Assembly: GCA_963576785.1 (NCBI GenBank)
Contig: OY756147.1
Span: 992,001 to 1,056,000 of the forward strand
Reading direction: 5' to 3'
DNA from: Chlorophyllum brunneum
Lineage: Eukaryota > Basidiomycota > Agaricomycetes > Agaricales > Agaricaceae
DNA: 64,000 bases
The notes beneath the pieces were generated by a model. That model was given only the letters and a program-made list of their open reading frames with translations, had not been told where the DNA came from and searched no databases. Shown here piece by piece: positions 1-11,500 of the stretch (positions are counted from its first letter, which is position 1; each line of letters starts with the position of its first letter). The translations under genes were made by a program, and so were the position numbers.

Positions 1-166
1 CTGCTGCGGCAGAAGGCAGCCATGAACCTCCATGGAGGTAAGTGGGCTGGAGGGGCTTACCGTTGCGCCCTTTGAGAGCCATGAACTGGCTACCCGAGTA
101 AGTAGGATCCTGGAATTGAGTGATCCAGGCATCCTGGCAGGATTTGACTACCTTCTGATGAAGGCC
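1..166 (-). mobile_element. LINE B 3' fragment (RNase H-side coding remnant)
   Basis: Read on the minus strand this matches the coding region just downstream of RNase H in the LINE B copies at 23640-23800 and 34860-35010, with only scattered substitutions. Conserved stretches include residues SLRQKVVK, GSQFMAL and QPTYL. The fragment runs off the left window edge, so its 3' end and poly(A) are not visible. Its 5' end (near 163-166) is fused to the 3' end of a SINE-like unit rather than to upstream LINE B sequence. It is non-functional as seen. Confidence 0.75.
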
Positions 167-1400
167 TGCGTACGGAGCCCCTTGAGGGAATAAAGCTCCT
201 AGAGGCCCAGAGATGGGGGTCTTGGGACGTTGTGTGCCCGTAGAATGCCCAGCATGTTCCAAGGCTCCCATATTGGTGTCGCATCCGGCCATGTTGTGGG
301 GACTTTGCCCCTCCCTCCTAAGAGGTAAAGCCTTTAGCTTGGGCGAACACCCCGCTACTGAGAGAGCATGGTATCCCTGAGGACCGGCCCGCCATTCGCT
401 TGAGGCATCCTTCCTATATGGTGCATGGACAGGATCTCACCGCTTGACTGCGCACGCCGCCACCCCAAAACCAGACCTCTCACATGGTAACAACTCAAAT
501 GGGTACACCCCGATCTTCACGGGGACCCACCAACAGAGGATTTTGACCTCTCAAGCTGGGCTGCTCCTTCTTGGTAACTGGGTGGCTTTTTTCAGCATAC
601 TCCCAGTAAATGGCCTGCTACGGTCCACTAGTTGGGCAGGCAGAGGCCACAAAGGCGTACCTCCAAGGCGCGACCCCTGGACTAGCTTCCCGTTCCCCCG
701 CAGCCACTTTCGCTATGCCCTACCCCCAGAGGAGGCAACTTGTCTTTGGGCGCGGATCTGCGTGCTAATACTGGCGGGGATCTCTGTCTTGCAGGGGGCA
801 CTACCAGGGTGGTGTTCACATTGGATTACCTAAGCAACCCGCGGAACGGATTACTTAAGCATTCCATGGAACAGGTGCCAATCAACCCAAGTTTTCCCGA
901 GTCAACCTGAACCCGCCTGTGCCCTGGAGTTTGGCGTATCCCTACTAACGACCAGGTGCTACCCCCAGAGGGGTTCCCGAAGGCATGGCGACACTGGTGG
1001 GGGGTGGCCTGTCCTTTCGGTCGGCTTGTTATCACTCCATTCCCCCTATTATCATCCCCTATCCTTTCGGTCCCTTTTGGGTGCGACAGGGTGGCTTTTT
1101 TCAGCACACTCCCTACCGACATGCAAGCACGATTGGGGGTGGGCCTGGATGTCCATCATCAGCCAGTATAACCCAGCCTCGAGATACTAGCCAGACTTGA
1201 CCTACAGCAGGGGTAAAAACCCACATGCGAACCCTGTACAGGACTGCAAGCCTATCTAATTGGTAGAAGGGCCGCCACCACTGACGACCCAGCGAGTGCA
1301 AGCGAGCAAGGTGGCCAGTATCCCAGCCTTTAAGACCCTTTACCAAGGGGCCACCTCGTCGATCTGTGCATATAGGCATCAGCCAGATGAATGGTGGGGA
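167..1400 (-). mobile_element. Diverged SINE-like unit upstream of the LINE B fragment
   Basis: No protein is convincing here. On the minus strand the region shares the architecture of the SINE-like units at 2149-3021 and 24001-24892. It has two copies of a TGCTGAAAAAAGCCACC motif (near 1088-1104 and 583-599), a middle part resembling the 5S-like segment of those units, the downstream GAGAGG(T/A)C-AAATCC block, and a 3' end with GGAGCCCC/CTCAAGGGGCTCC. A GGTTCGCAT stretch near 1225-1235 (minus) could be a degenerate B box. The left edge is fixed by the fusion to LINE B; the right edge near 1400 is uncertain. This looks like a separate, more diverged subfamily. Confidence 0.45.
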
Positions 1401-2133
1401 TATGCCTACCTTTAATTGCCTTCACCAAGGGTGCACCGCCCATCGACTGACTAATGTTGCCACCCGGACCACCCCCCTACAGCCAGCGAAGGCTCAGAAA
1501 AGACACGAGCCCATGAGAGAGAGCCCGAGAAACGAATGGTGCGATGAGGAAAGGGAAGTGGAAAAGTGATGGTGGTAGTAACAAGTCAAGGAGCAATGCC
1601 ACCTCGAGACTATGGTTAACCATGGTTTCGTGGACTCACGCCTTCATATTCGAGTAGAGTCTACCTCTGCTGAGTATGGGGGTTTTGCTCTGCATACCAA
1701 CACTGTCCCCACTCCTGCCGACCTAGAGGTCGCCAAGATGTGGATCTCGAAGGCCGTCCCTCAGGGAACTGTGTTTACAGTTGGCCTCTCTCAGTCAAAG
1801 TCCTATCTCAAGGTCATCAACGTCCCCTACTTCAGGATCGGCAAGACTTGCTGGTCCTCTTTCGAGATCGAACAGATCATGAAGCGCACAGTGTTTTCTG
1901 ATCTTTTCATGTTAATGGGACTTCCCCGTATTTCAAGGAACTCTGAGGCGTCTGATACTGCCACGGTGTACTTCAATATTCACGACTCTCAGAAGGGTCA
2001 GTGGGCGAACCTCCTCCTCAGGAAGTCGCTCCATATTGGTGGATATGCCTGTCCTATCAGGCCATCCGCAGCCTCTCTGGGAGTGTCTCTGTGCAAGTGT
2101 TGCTTCCACTGGGGCCACCCCATTCAATTCTGC

Positions 2134-2148
2134 AAGGCGCAGGCTTTG
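2134..2148 (+). repeat. Target site duplication, left copy
   Basis: The 15-bp sequence AAGGCGCAGGCTTTG recurs exactly at 4953-4967, on the far side of the chimeric insertion. Removing one copy and the insert restores the LINE A ORF1 zinc-knuckle region in frame. The length is typical of target-primed reverse transcription by a LINE. Confidence 0.93.
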
Positions 2149-3021
2149 GTTGGCCTAATGGTCGAGTGGTTTGGGTGTAGGCTTAATTCCTACCAGGCTG
2201 CTTAGCTAGAAGGTCCTGGGTTCAAAACCTGTGGAGGGGGATTTATTCTCAACTGTGGGAAGTACCAGTACACGAAGCGTGGTTGCTTAGCAATATTCCC
2301 AGGTGACACTGGATTAGGTTGTGTGGTCCTGTTTGGCATTGTTTGGTGCTGTCACAGGCTAGCATGGGAGTTGTCACACCCAGCCACATAGCAAGTCACA
2401 TAGTGATGTCACCCTGTCATGGTGTACATCGCCCAAGTCTAATATTGGCCAAAGGCGGTGGTGCCCTAATGCTGGGGCCTAACTTGGGAGGATTACCTAA
2501 GCCACTGCTGGAGATAGGGCATTATAAGAAGGGGAATGTCGTAATAACAGTCTAACTCGGGGCATGCTGAAAAAAGCCACCGAAATAGGATACCCCTCCC
2601 GGTCTGCTTCGGCATAGTTCCGGTAGTTAGTAAACATAACCCAATCTCCAGATTGAGGATGCTGACTAAGTTGGCTTAAAATAACCTCAGGACCAATCTA
2701 GTAGCAGTGTCTGCAAGGTGTAGATCTCAGACAGTTAAGCATGGGGATCCAGGCTGTAAGGCATACTGAACCGGCTGCTGAGGAACGGTAAGCAACTCCG
2801 GGGTAGCGCCTGGGTGAAGTTGTGGGCCGTAGTAGGTGATGTACCGGGGCGTGCTAAACAAAGCTGCCAGTTATCAGAGAATGCTCACCTGGCTCGAGAG
2901 GACTAAATCCTATATCGGTTGGCCTGGTACAGGAAAAATAGCCAGGTTCCAGCTCAAGTTAATTCCATGTCACCATTGGCTAAAGGCTGGTGGTAAGAGA
3001 CCCCTCAAGGGGCTCCATAGA
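2149..3021 (+). mobile_element. SINE-like unit with tRNA-like head (copy 1)
   Basis: This is about 870 bp of non-coding sequence that is nearly identical to the minus-strand sequence 24001-24892. It begins with a tRNA-related segment carrying RNA polymerase III A and B boxes. A TGCTGAAAAAAGCCACC motif follows near 2568, then a block with AGTTAAGCA and GGTAGCGCCTGGGTG (2736-2820) that loosely resembles the internal control region of 5S rRNA. A variant of the first motif follows near 2850, and the unit ends in CCCCTCAAGGGGCTCC (3001-3016). It is large for a SINE, so it may be a composite of two polymerase III-derived parts. No open frame stands out. Confidence 0.65.
2159..2229 (+). promoter_or_regulatory. 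tRNA-like RNA polymerase III internal promoter (A box and B box)
   Basis: The A box TGGTCGAGTGG (2159-2169) fits the consensus TRGYNNANNNG completely. The B box GGTTCAAAACC (2219-2229) differs from GGTTCGANTCC at two positions; the second copy of the unit has GGTTCGAAACC, one mismatch. The 49-nt spacing is normal for a tRNA with a long variable arm. The rest of the cloverleaf is degraded, so this is a tRNA-derived promoter and not a tRNA gene. Confidence 0.7.
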
Positions 3022-4637
3022 CGAGCACTCCGCTATGCCCTAAGACCCACTGGAGGTACTTGGGTTTTTTCTTCGATTGCGCTCTTACGTTCAAAGAGTA
3101 CGTTCGACATTACGCTACCAAGTCTTTGTCCACGGTTAAGGCCATGGGCATGCTTGGTAACTCTTCTCGAGGCCTTCTTCCTGCTTAGAAGAGGACTCTT
3201 TATCGCTTGTGTGTAGTTCCTATCACTACGTATGGGTTCCGACTCTGGTTTTATGAAGGTGGCCACAACAAGGCCCTTCTGAAACAACTTAACACTATGC
3301 AGTGCAAGGCTGCATTGTGGATCACTGGTGCATTCCGCACCAGCCCTACTGGAGGAGCTGAGGCCTTGGCTGGCCTCATCCCCGTCCATCTTCATCTCAA
3401 GAAGCTGGCTACCCATGCCATCCACAGGGTTGCCACACTTTCTGAGAATCACCCTGTTTGCTCCATTATGGGGCGTCAGTACATGGGGGGATGTGCTCCA
3501 CACCCCAGATCGATCGCTCTCATGATGCCCGCTCAGGCGGTCAAGGTCAAGGGGCCAGTCACAGAGGCAAACTCTTGTTTGCCAGACTTAATGGAGATGT
3601 TCAAGCCGTTTGCGCTCGAAGTGTCGCCAGGTTCTCGTCTCCTGGACTGCTACGTGGCTCAGGTGACTTACAAAACGTATGACGCCTCGCTCGGTAGAAA
3701 CCCCGTGGGTTGTCAGGTGGATTTGCTCAACGATACCCTTCGTGGGTATTGTGAGGACAGACAGGTTGTCTACACAGCAACAGATGCAAGTCTGCCGCTG
3801 GTTGGGGACTTCCAGGCAGTTTCTGCTGCCCATGTTTATAGGGGGACACATCTGCTTCGTGCAACACGCCACCCAGCTGGCAAAGTTACAGCCCCAGATG
3901 CTGAACTTTTCGCCATTTGTATGGCTTTGGGAACTGCTGTGGCAGTCTCTGAGGTCGTACACCTCGCAGTCTTTATGGACTCAAATGGTTCTGCCAAGCA
4001 AGCTCTTGACCTGTCCATACATTCTGGCCAGGGACATTCCCTAGCTGTCTGTTGTCTTCTGTTGGAATGGTTCAGGGATTGTCCTGACTGCTCCCTCACT
4101 TTCTGGTCCGTTCCGTCTTCAGCGAGATGGTCCATACATCAGGATGTGCATTTATTTGCCACCGACCTTCGAGTCACCACTGGATGTCATCCAGCAACGT
4201 CTATTGACTCGCTACATAAGATAAACGTGGCAACCGTTCAGAAGGCCTGGAAGGTTACCTTCCAGGACTCCTCCTATCGCGGTTCAAACTTCCTTGCTCT
4301 CAAGGACAGTAAGAACAAACTTCTGCAGCCAATGTACCTCCATGGGGGTTCTTGGCTTCCTTCTTTTCCCTCTCAGTCTGTTGCAATGAGAGCAAACCGT
4401 GCCATCCTCGGGCACACTCCAACCGGCAAGTATTGCTCCCAGTTTCATCCCCTTGAGCCTGTTGGCTGCGAGTGTGGAGCTCCTTTGGAGACCCGCACTC
4501 ATATTTTGTGCTCTTGTCCTTTGTACAAGAGATGCCATGGCCTGCCGGTCTCTATTGACCAGCTGGTAGCTTTTCTTAAGCACAATCCCTCAGCATTTGC
4601 ATTTAGGTCCAATACACCACTTGCGGGAGTTGGATAA
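3022..4637 (+). pseudogene. LINE A ORF2 3' half (RT thumb, RNase H, Cys/His tail) inside the chimera
   Basis: The frame resumes LINE A ORF2 at residues equivalent to CPKTHWRYLGF. One in-frame TAG (3186-3188) stands where the other LINE A copy has a CAG glutamine, and the frame is then open to the stop at 4635-4637. RNase H signatures are visible: TDASLPLVGDFQAVS, DAELFAI and a later MDSNGS, where other copies have TDS. A CECGAPLETRTHILCSCP segment is the C-terminal C-X-C-H-C motif common in jockey/Tad-type ORF2. The endonuclease and catalytic RT palm are absent, so it could move only with help from an intact LINE. Confidence 0.85.
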
Positions 4638-4952
4638 TGTGGCGCAGCCCCTGCTAGCTTCCCATGTCTCTGGCATGTGTAGAAGTTAATTGCAAATTGA
4701 TGCATACTCTCCTTAGGGAGGGGAGGCTAGGGGCCACTCACTTTTTTGGTCTGGGATTCGCGCATCCATGCGTGTTTCCATGACTGCTCACCCAGACCAC
4801 TGACAGGCAGTCTAGTTCGGCCAGGAGAGAGCCAATCTTTGAATACCCTCTTTGTGTAGCCTATATGTCACAGTAGATACAGGTGGACTGCGACCATGCA
4901 CCACCTTAAACATGATGATTTAAAAAAAAAAAAAGAAAAAAAAAGAAAAAAA
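4638..4952 (+). other. LINE A 3' UTR and A-rich tail
   Basis: This follows the ORF2 stop and contains the sequence ending CATGATGATTT directly before a run of A interrupted by single G residues. A 5'-truncated piece of the same UTR recurs at 37103-37255 with its own target duplication, which confirms it as the 3' end recognised for retrotransposition. Confidence 0.85.
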
Positions 4953-4967
4953 AAGGCGCAGGCTTTG
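4953..4967 (+). repeat. Target site duplication, right copy
   Basis: Exact 15-bp match to 2134-2148. It follows the A-rich tail directly and re-enters the interrupted LINE A ORF1. Confidence 0.93.
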
Positions 4968-7905
4968 AAATGCCCAACCTGTGGTGGTCCTCATTGCAAG
5001 GAACATCACTGGACTCTCTGTGGGCACTGCAAGGGTAACTCCAGCATGCAGCCCCCCATCCCTCCTACACCAGCAGATGAGCCTTGTCCTCATACGCTGC
5101 ATTGTCTCAACTGCCAAGGTCCCCACTATACGACCTCGAAGAAGTGTAAATTCTTTGATGCTCGGTTTGAACCCAAGAAAATCAAGAAATTCTATCGCAA
5201 GGTGAGTAACAACCGTCTTCGACAGCAATCTCCCCTCACCAACCCTCGTACTCTACAGCTTGCCAATGAATAGGCAACCTTTAGAACTACGTAGTATTTG
5301 TTTGTACCAACAGAATCTTAACAAAAATTATGATTTATTGGACACATTACTTGAGGACCTCAAAGATCACTTTGATGTTCTCTTTATTCAGGAACCTCCC
5401 TGGCAGTTCATTAGATCCGCTCCCTCCACAACTTCTGTTGAGGGAGACAACATTGTTGGCACCCCCAAGCACCCCGAGTGGCTGTGCATGGTTTGGGCCC
5501 CAGAGCCTGGCTCTGACCCACAGGTTATGACATTTGTCCATAACCGGTTGGCTTCTCTGAGACCATCCTATCGGATAGATCTCATCAATCACCGTGACAT
5601 CATGGTTTTCTCCCTCTTTTTGGGGGGCGAGACCCTGAATCTCATGAACGTCTACTCCGATTCAGAGCACACTGCAATTCGGTTCCTTTCAGACCAGGCC
5701 GCTACTTTGCCCAAGCATATCTACATGGGCGGCGATTTTAATTGCCATTCTGAGTTGTGGGACCCTAATTATGGCTCCCACTCAGGCACCTTGCAGTCTC
5801 TGATCTCCATTGGGACAGATATCGGTCTAGACCTCGCCCTTCTGGTCAAGCCTGGGCCTACTCATATTCCACACAATGAGGATCTCCAATCTTCGGTCAT
5901 TGATCTGGCATTTGTTCCATCAGACCTGTCTATTGCCCATAGGCCCAGGTTGGATTACTCCCTTAGGGGTCTGTCAGACCATGTTCCACTGGTCTTGATG
6001 CTTCCAGTCACTCCCACGATAGTGGAGACTCACAGGAAAACCCTGCCACATGATGGTGGCAAAGAGGTAGCACTCTTCCTCACTGATGTTATCCGGGACC
6101 TCTGTGAAGTAGCTAGACTTCCGGAACCTACTACTACTGATGAGGTCGAAGCTGTGGTCCATGCCATGGCGGAGGCCTTTTCCACTGCGTGGGAAGCCCA
6201 TGCAGTGGACATCATGATCACTCGCTGCTCTAAACCCTGGTGGAACCAGGAATGCCGCGAAACCTTCGGAAGATATCATGAGACTCGTTCTCACGATGAC
6301 TACTCTAATTTTAGGTGTGCTAAGAAGCGCGCTAAACGCAACTTCTTTGATGCTCGCATTGAGGAGATTGCTTCTACTAATAAGCGACCATGGGACCTTA
6401 GGGAATGGGTCCAAAAGCGGAAGCTTCCACCCTGCGAGGCTATCCAGTACAATAGAGAGCTATGTCATGTACTCCCGGATCTCTGGGATGCACTCCGCAA
6501 TACCTACAACTCTGCTTCTGGCTGAGCTGTGGATATTTCCATTCTTGATCCGCTGCCAAGCCTTCCAGCTAGAGAGTGGGTCCATTTTTCAGCCTTAGAG
6601 CTGATGGACGCCCTCAGTGCATGCTCAGGTGTGTCCGCCCCAGGGCCGGACCATGTAACGTGGACCCACCTCAAAGAGATCACCAAAGACCCTGATGTCC
6701 TTCAGCTATTCATCGGAATAGCTAATGCCTGCATGCGTGTGGGTCATTGGCCATCCCATTTCAAGGAAAGCTTGTCGGTTATCATACCGAAGCCGGGCAA
6801 GCCATCCTATTCAATGCCCAAGGCGTTGAGGCCCATCGTACTCCTGAACACCTTTGGTAAACTCATCGAGAAAATGATCTCAGATCGCCTCCAGTTTGAC
6901 TCTGTCAAACACAGAGTTTTTCATCCAAATCAGCTCGATGGTATCTGTCAGAGGTCCACTGATGATGCTGGGATGCTCCTAACCCACATTGTTCATGCGG
7001 GGTGGGCCAAGGGCCTCAAGACTAGTGTTGTCACTTTTGACATCACTCAGTTCTTTCCTTCACTCAACCACAATATGTTGTTGGCTATTCTGTGGAAGTA
7101 AGGATTTGACCCCTGTGTGGGGAGATTCTTTGCCTCTTACTTAGTTGGCTGCTCTACACAGTACGTGTGGGGAGACCATAAGTCTGATCTCAGACAGGCG
7201 GACATTGGGGTAGGTCAGGGCTCTTCACTCTCTCCTGTCCTCTCCGGCCTCTATCTTGCCCCCTTCATGAAGCTTTATGATAGGGAGGCGACCGCCCTTG
7301 GGAGTACCTTGCTCTCATATGTCAACGATGGCCTTGCCATCGCCCAAGCTAAAACTTGGGAACCTAATTTGGTGTGCCTCAAGCAGGCATACCAAATTAT
7401 ATATCGCTTGACTACTTCGTTTGGGCTTGCCATCGAGCATGACAAGTCCGAAGTGTTTCATTTCTCCCATAAACAGGGAGATGACAACCCACTGCTGGAT
7501 TTGGGGTATGCTCCCCATACCAGCGACTCTCCACTATGCCCTAAGACCCACTGGAGGTACTTGGGTTTTTTCTTCGATCGCGCTCTTACGTTCAAAGAGC
7601 ACATTCAACATTATGCTACCAAGTCTCTGTCCATGGTTAAGGCCATGGGCATGCTTGGTAACTCTTTGTGTGGCCTTCTTCCTGCTCAGAAGAGGGCTCT
7701 TTATCACTCGTGCATAGTTCCTATTGCTATGTATGGGTTTTGACTCTGGTTTTATGAAGGTGCCCACAACAAGGCCCTTCTGAAACAACTTAACACTATA
7801 CAGCAAAAGGCTGCATTGTGGATCACTGGTGCGTTCCACACCAGCCCTACTGAAGGAGCTGAGGCCTTGGCTGGCCTCATCCCCGTCCATCTTTATCTCA
7901 AGAAG

Positions 7906-7910
7906 CTGGC
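7906..7910 (+). repeat. Copia target site duplication (left), CTGGC
   Basis: The five bases CTGGC precede the LTR here and follow the other LTR at 21772-21776. Removing the element and one copy restores the LINE A reading KKLATR seen in sibling copies. Confidence 0.95.
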
Positions 7911-8480
7911 TGTTGAGGAAACGACCATAACGAGTTGTTTGCTGGGCACAGCAGTAAACGCAGTGGGAGAACGTAGGGTCTACTCACCGAGATAATAAGC
8001 TTCTATCTGATACCTGTAGAAAGGTAATTCGGATAGACAGATATTATTGATGAAGCGGTTAACATCAGAAGAGTAGAGGTCAAAGTCAATTAAATCGATG
8101 GAGGTGTTGTACTCGAAGAGATAGGCAATGATGAAGAAGTTGTTCGATTAAACAAGATACAGAACTAGGTCTGCTACATGGGGTTTATATACATACTGTA
8201 ACATAGGTGAGTCATACTACATAAAATACTAGCATTGCATGGATTGTTCCTTATAACTCTCTTTAACTGTGGCGTAGTGCCTGTGGAGTACTGTGGAACA
8301 TAGTATCTAGTCATTGGTACTATGTAGAATAATCTATCAAGTACTTATGACTCTCATCGTATACAGAGCAACTCATAGGAAGTTTACTATGGAATGAAGT
8401 TACTGAAAAGTAACGGATCAGTCTATTATTATCATAATGACTTCATAGTCTATTACTAGAATATGTCCGAAACTTCAACA
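7911..8480 (-). repeat. Copia 3' LTR
   Basis: Starts TGTTGAGGAAACG and ends ACTTCAACA in plus orientation, giving the usual TG...CA ends. It aligns along its whole length with 21200-21771. The internal element codes on the minus strand, so this is the 3' LTR. Confidence 0.95.
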
Positions 8481-8495
8481 CTCCTCCTTGCTCTG
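8481..8495 (-). other. Copia polypurine tract
   Basis: On the minus strand the sequence next to the 3' LTR is purine-rich (GCAAGGAGGAG), as expected for the plus-strand primer site of an LTR element. Confidence 0.7.
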
Positions 8496-8515
8496 TATTG
8501 ATATAGAGTTTTTAA

Positions 8516-11500
8516 TCACTCAAACGTCAAGCCAAGGCGAGGTTGGAATAGATTGAATTTAATTTTGTCTAAATTCTTTGTGAGAATATCAGCAGGATTT
8601 TCAGTGCCTTTCACAGAGAATATTTCAATCTTTCCATCTTCTACCAAATCACGAATGTAATGGTATTTGACGTCGATGTGTTTTGATCGTTTTTCTGTTA
8701 CTGGATTCTTGGCCCAAAATATTGAACCCTCATTATCACCAAAGAGATAAGGGGCTAATGATCGGATACCAATTTCTTCCAACAAATTGACAGTCCAAAC
8801 AAGTTGTCGACTGCAATCTGACAAAGCCATATACTCAGCTTCAGTGGAAGATAATGCAACAGTTTTCTGTTTCCTACTTAACCAAGCGATAGTTCTGCTG
8901 GCTAATAAACAGAAATATCCAGTTACAGATTTACGACTAATTGGATCACCAGCCCAATCAGAGTCGGAAAAGGCATTAAGGCCTTGCATAGAACTTCCAT
9001 TATAGGTAATTCTATATTTGCGAGTAGCATTAAGATACTTTAGCAAATGTAGTCCTGCATTATAATGCACTTTAGTGGGATTGGTCATATGTTGTGATAA
9101 TTTGACAGTGGCAAAAGCTATGTCAGGCCGACTGCCTATCATCAGATACATAACTGATCCTACTAACTGTTGATACCTCTTTATGAAGTCAGGTGTCGCT
9201 TTTCCTGTATTGGATTCAAAGATAAATCTATTTGGTAATGGGATTTCTTCCTTTCCAATCACTTTAAATCAATCAAGGACTTTTCCTAGATAATCCATTT
9301 GGTCTAGGGTGATTGATTGGTTTATAGGATTTCATGAAATTTTCATGCCAAGAAACTCTTTGGTTGGACCAAGGTCTCGGCATTCCCATTTCTTCATAAA
9401 GAGTGCTCGCTTCTCATGTAGAAGTCTAGAGCCTCTAATTCCGATGAACATTGAGTCATCTACATAGACCAGAGCTATAATAAGTTCTTTGGTTTCAGGG
9501 TCGTAGTAATAATAGACTCCAGCATCTAGTTTGGATCGGACAAATCCTAGGTCAGTCATTGACTTAGTCAATTCCTTCCACCATTGTCATCTGGATTGCT
9601 TTAGTCCATAAATGGCTTGGTTTAATTTCCAAACCAAATTACCATGACCTATATTGAAACCTTCTGGAAGTTCCATATAGAGTTCTTCATCCAGTTTTCC
9701 GTAGAGATAAGCAGTTTTAACATCTAAACTGAGCATCTCCCAATCGTTGAGAGCAGCGACTGCAAATATGAGTCATACTGTCTCATAACGGACTACTGGT
9801 GAAAATAGTTCATCGTAATCGATTCCCTCTATCTGAGAGAATCCTTTTGCTACTAGTCGAGCACGGTATCAACCGTCTGATTTGGGTGTAAAGACCCATC
9901 TATTTTTGACAGCTTTTTTTCCAGGTGGAAGTTTAGCTAAGTCATAAACATGTCTTTCTTTGAGTGAATTTAACTCTTCTAAGCACACTTTCCACCATTT
10001 AGATTTCTCTTCTGATGGTAGTCGATTTAGATCCTTGAAAGAAATAGGAACTAATGGTGATTCGACTTTTTGAGCACACAAATAATCAATCATCCCTACT
10101 CCTCCTTCTCTGCATAAGTCTTCCAATGTAGAAGCTTCATACTGAGAACGTCTATCAATTATTCCAGGTTTGGAAGCCTCTGATCAAATTTGTCTAACAA
10201 GTCTACTTGTAAAACTTGTCAACTTCGACTTAGGAGGTTGGAACATCTCATAGTCCTGGAGTATTTTGGTCGGATACTTTGTAGAACCATAGAAGTTTCC
10301 TGGATGTTCAGGTACTTTTCTGGTTCTTTGCAGTCTCTGAGGTATTTCAGGAACCGGTATTTGATCCGAGTGACCTCGTGGTACAGAAGGACCAGCATTC
10401 CAATCATCTTCGACAGGGGTATAGGGTATAAATGGTTGTACATCCGGATCATCTCTTTGAGAAGGCGGATAGTTCGAACCTTCAGGGTGATTAGGTGGAT
10501 CAGCATATGATAATCCATCACTGTCATCATCTTCTGGTGTTTGTGCTTTTCTTGGTGGAAAGAGAATATTTTGCACAATACCATCCCACTCCTCCTGAAC
10601 ATCGGTATCGATATTTGGTGCTTTTCCCTTTCCTTTATTCTTTTTAGGTTCAGGAAAAGGAGTTGGAATTCGTCCATGTACAGATCTATAAGTCCTGTCT
10701 TCCGGAGAACTTTCGGGAGAAGTTCGGGAAATAGGGCTTGATGGTTTATTAATAGGTAAACCAGTAGATGGATCTGGAATATGGAAGACAATAACTTCCG
10801 AAGGTGTGCTTCGAGAAGTAGAAGATGATGGTTGGTTCATCTGTTCTTCTCACTTCTTCCCAACACATTTAGGGAAGTGTTCTTCGCTGAATACAGCTGT
10901 TGGAGATGTATAGATTACATTTCCATTTAGGTGCCTCATGAAATGATAGTTTTTCCTGTCTGATGTCCAACCAAGGAAAATCATGAGTTCTGACTTCGCT
11001 GTCAGTTTATTGTCTCTTATCTCTTTTGGGAGAAAGACATAAGCACCGCAACCAAAGACTCTCTCTTTGGAGATGTCTGGAATCTTCTGGTTCAACACTT
11101 CATAAGGTGTTTTCCACATGAGCTGTGATACTGGTGTTTTATTATAGATATGTATCACATGATCTATAGAAAACTCCCACCAACCATCAGGAATACAAGC
11201 ATGATGCCGCATGGCTTCTGCTTTATCTATTAGAGTTCGGTTCAAGCATTCCGCTCGACCATTTTGTTGGTGTATGTGTGGTGCACTAGTTTCATGTATA
11301 ATCCCTAATGAGTGCAAATGAGATTGTAACTCGTCAGTTGCATACTCTCCTCCTCTATCAGTGCAGAGATATTTTAATTTAGTCTCGTATTGAGTCTGAA
11401 TTAGGGCAATGAAATTTTTCATTTCTTCTGCTGCTTCTGATTTCTTATGGAGGAAGCGAATCCATCCATGAGAGGAAAAGTCGTCCATTATGGTCATGAC

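Larger units (their letters stand above)
2149..4952 (+). mobile_element. Chimeric retroelement: SINE-like head fused to LINE A 3' half with poly(A)
   Basis: A single insertion flanked by an exact 15-bp duplication and ending in an A-rich tail (4922-4952). The first ~870 bp (2149-3021) is a SINE-like unit with a tRNA-like start. The rest, from about 3022, is the LINE A 3' half: the end of the reverse transcriptase thumb, RNase H, the C-terminal Cys/His region and the 3' UTR. The same ~870-bp unit occurs at 24001-24892 (minus) joined to LINE B, and a diverged one at 167-1400. Established knowledge: 5'-truncated LINE copies with another RNA joined at the 5' end arise by template switching during reverse transcription, as in fungal MINE elements and mammalian U6-L1 chimeras. 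Confidence 0.85.
1612..5273 (+). pseudogene. LINE A ORF1 (Gag-like CCHC protein), split by an insertion
   Basis: First open reading frame of a non-LTR retrotransposon. It encodes a nucleic-acid-binding Gag-like protein that would coat the LINE RNA. The visible frame runs 1612-2148 and resumes at 4968-5273 after a 2.8-kb chimeric insertion. Cysteine-rich knuckles near the C terminus support the call: a C-X2-C-X4-H-X4-C motif (CKCCFHWGHPIQFC) before the insertion, then further CX2C/H/C clusters (CPTCGGPH, CLNCQGPHY) after it. LINE B ORF1 has the same order of knuckles. The frame ends in TAG (5271-5273), overlapping the ORF2 start. The true N terminus is unclear; about 200 bp upstream (1401-1611) may be 5' leader. 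Disruption by the insertion makes it non-functional. Confidence 0.8.

Noticed and set aside
444..1379. Several open frames of 70-130 codons on both strands
   Set aside because: They overlap each other in a SINE-like non-coding unit, show no domain, and are not preserved in the related units at 2149 and 24001.
2149..2240. A functional tRNA gene
   Set aside because: A and B boxes are present but the acceptor and anticodon stems do not close, and the sequence is the head of a repeat.
2736..2820. A 5S rRNA gene
   Set aside because: Only parts of the internal control region resemble 5S, the flanking stems are not present, and the block sits inside a repeated retroposon.
4896..5000. A lysine-rich N terminus (LKKKKEKKRKKK) for the protein at 4968-5273
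   Set aside because: It is the translated A-rich tail of the chimeric insertion reading into the resumed LINE A ORF1, not a natural start.
10190..10791. Overlapping frames of 106-190 codons
   Set aside because: These are shadows of the Copia pol frame (QPSSSTSRSTPSEV region) in other phases or strands.
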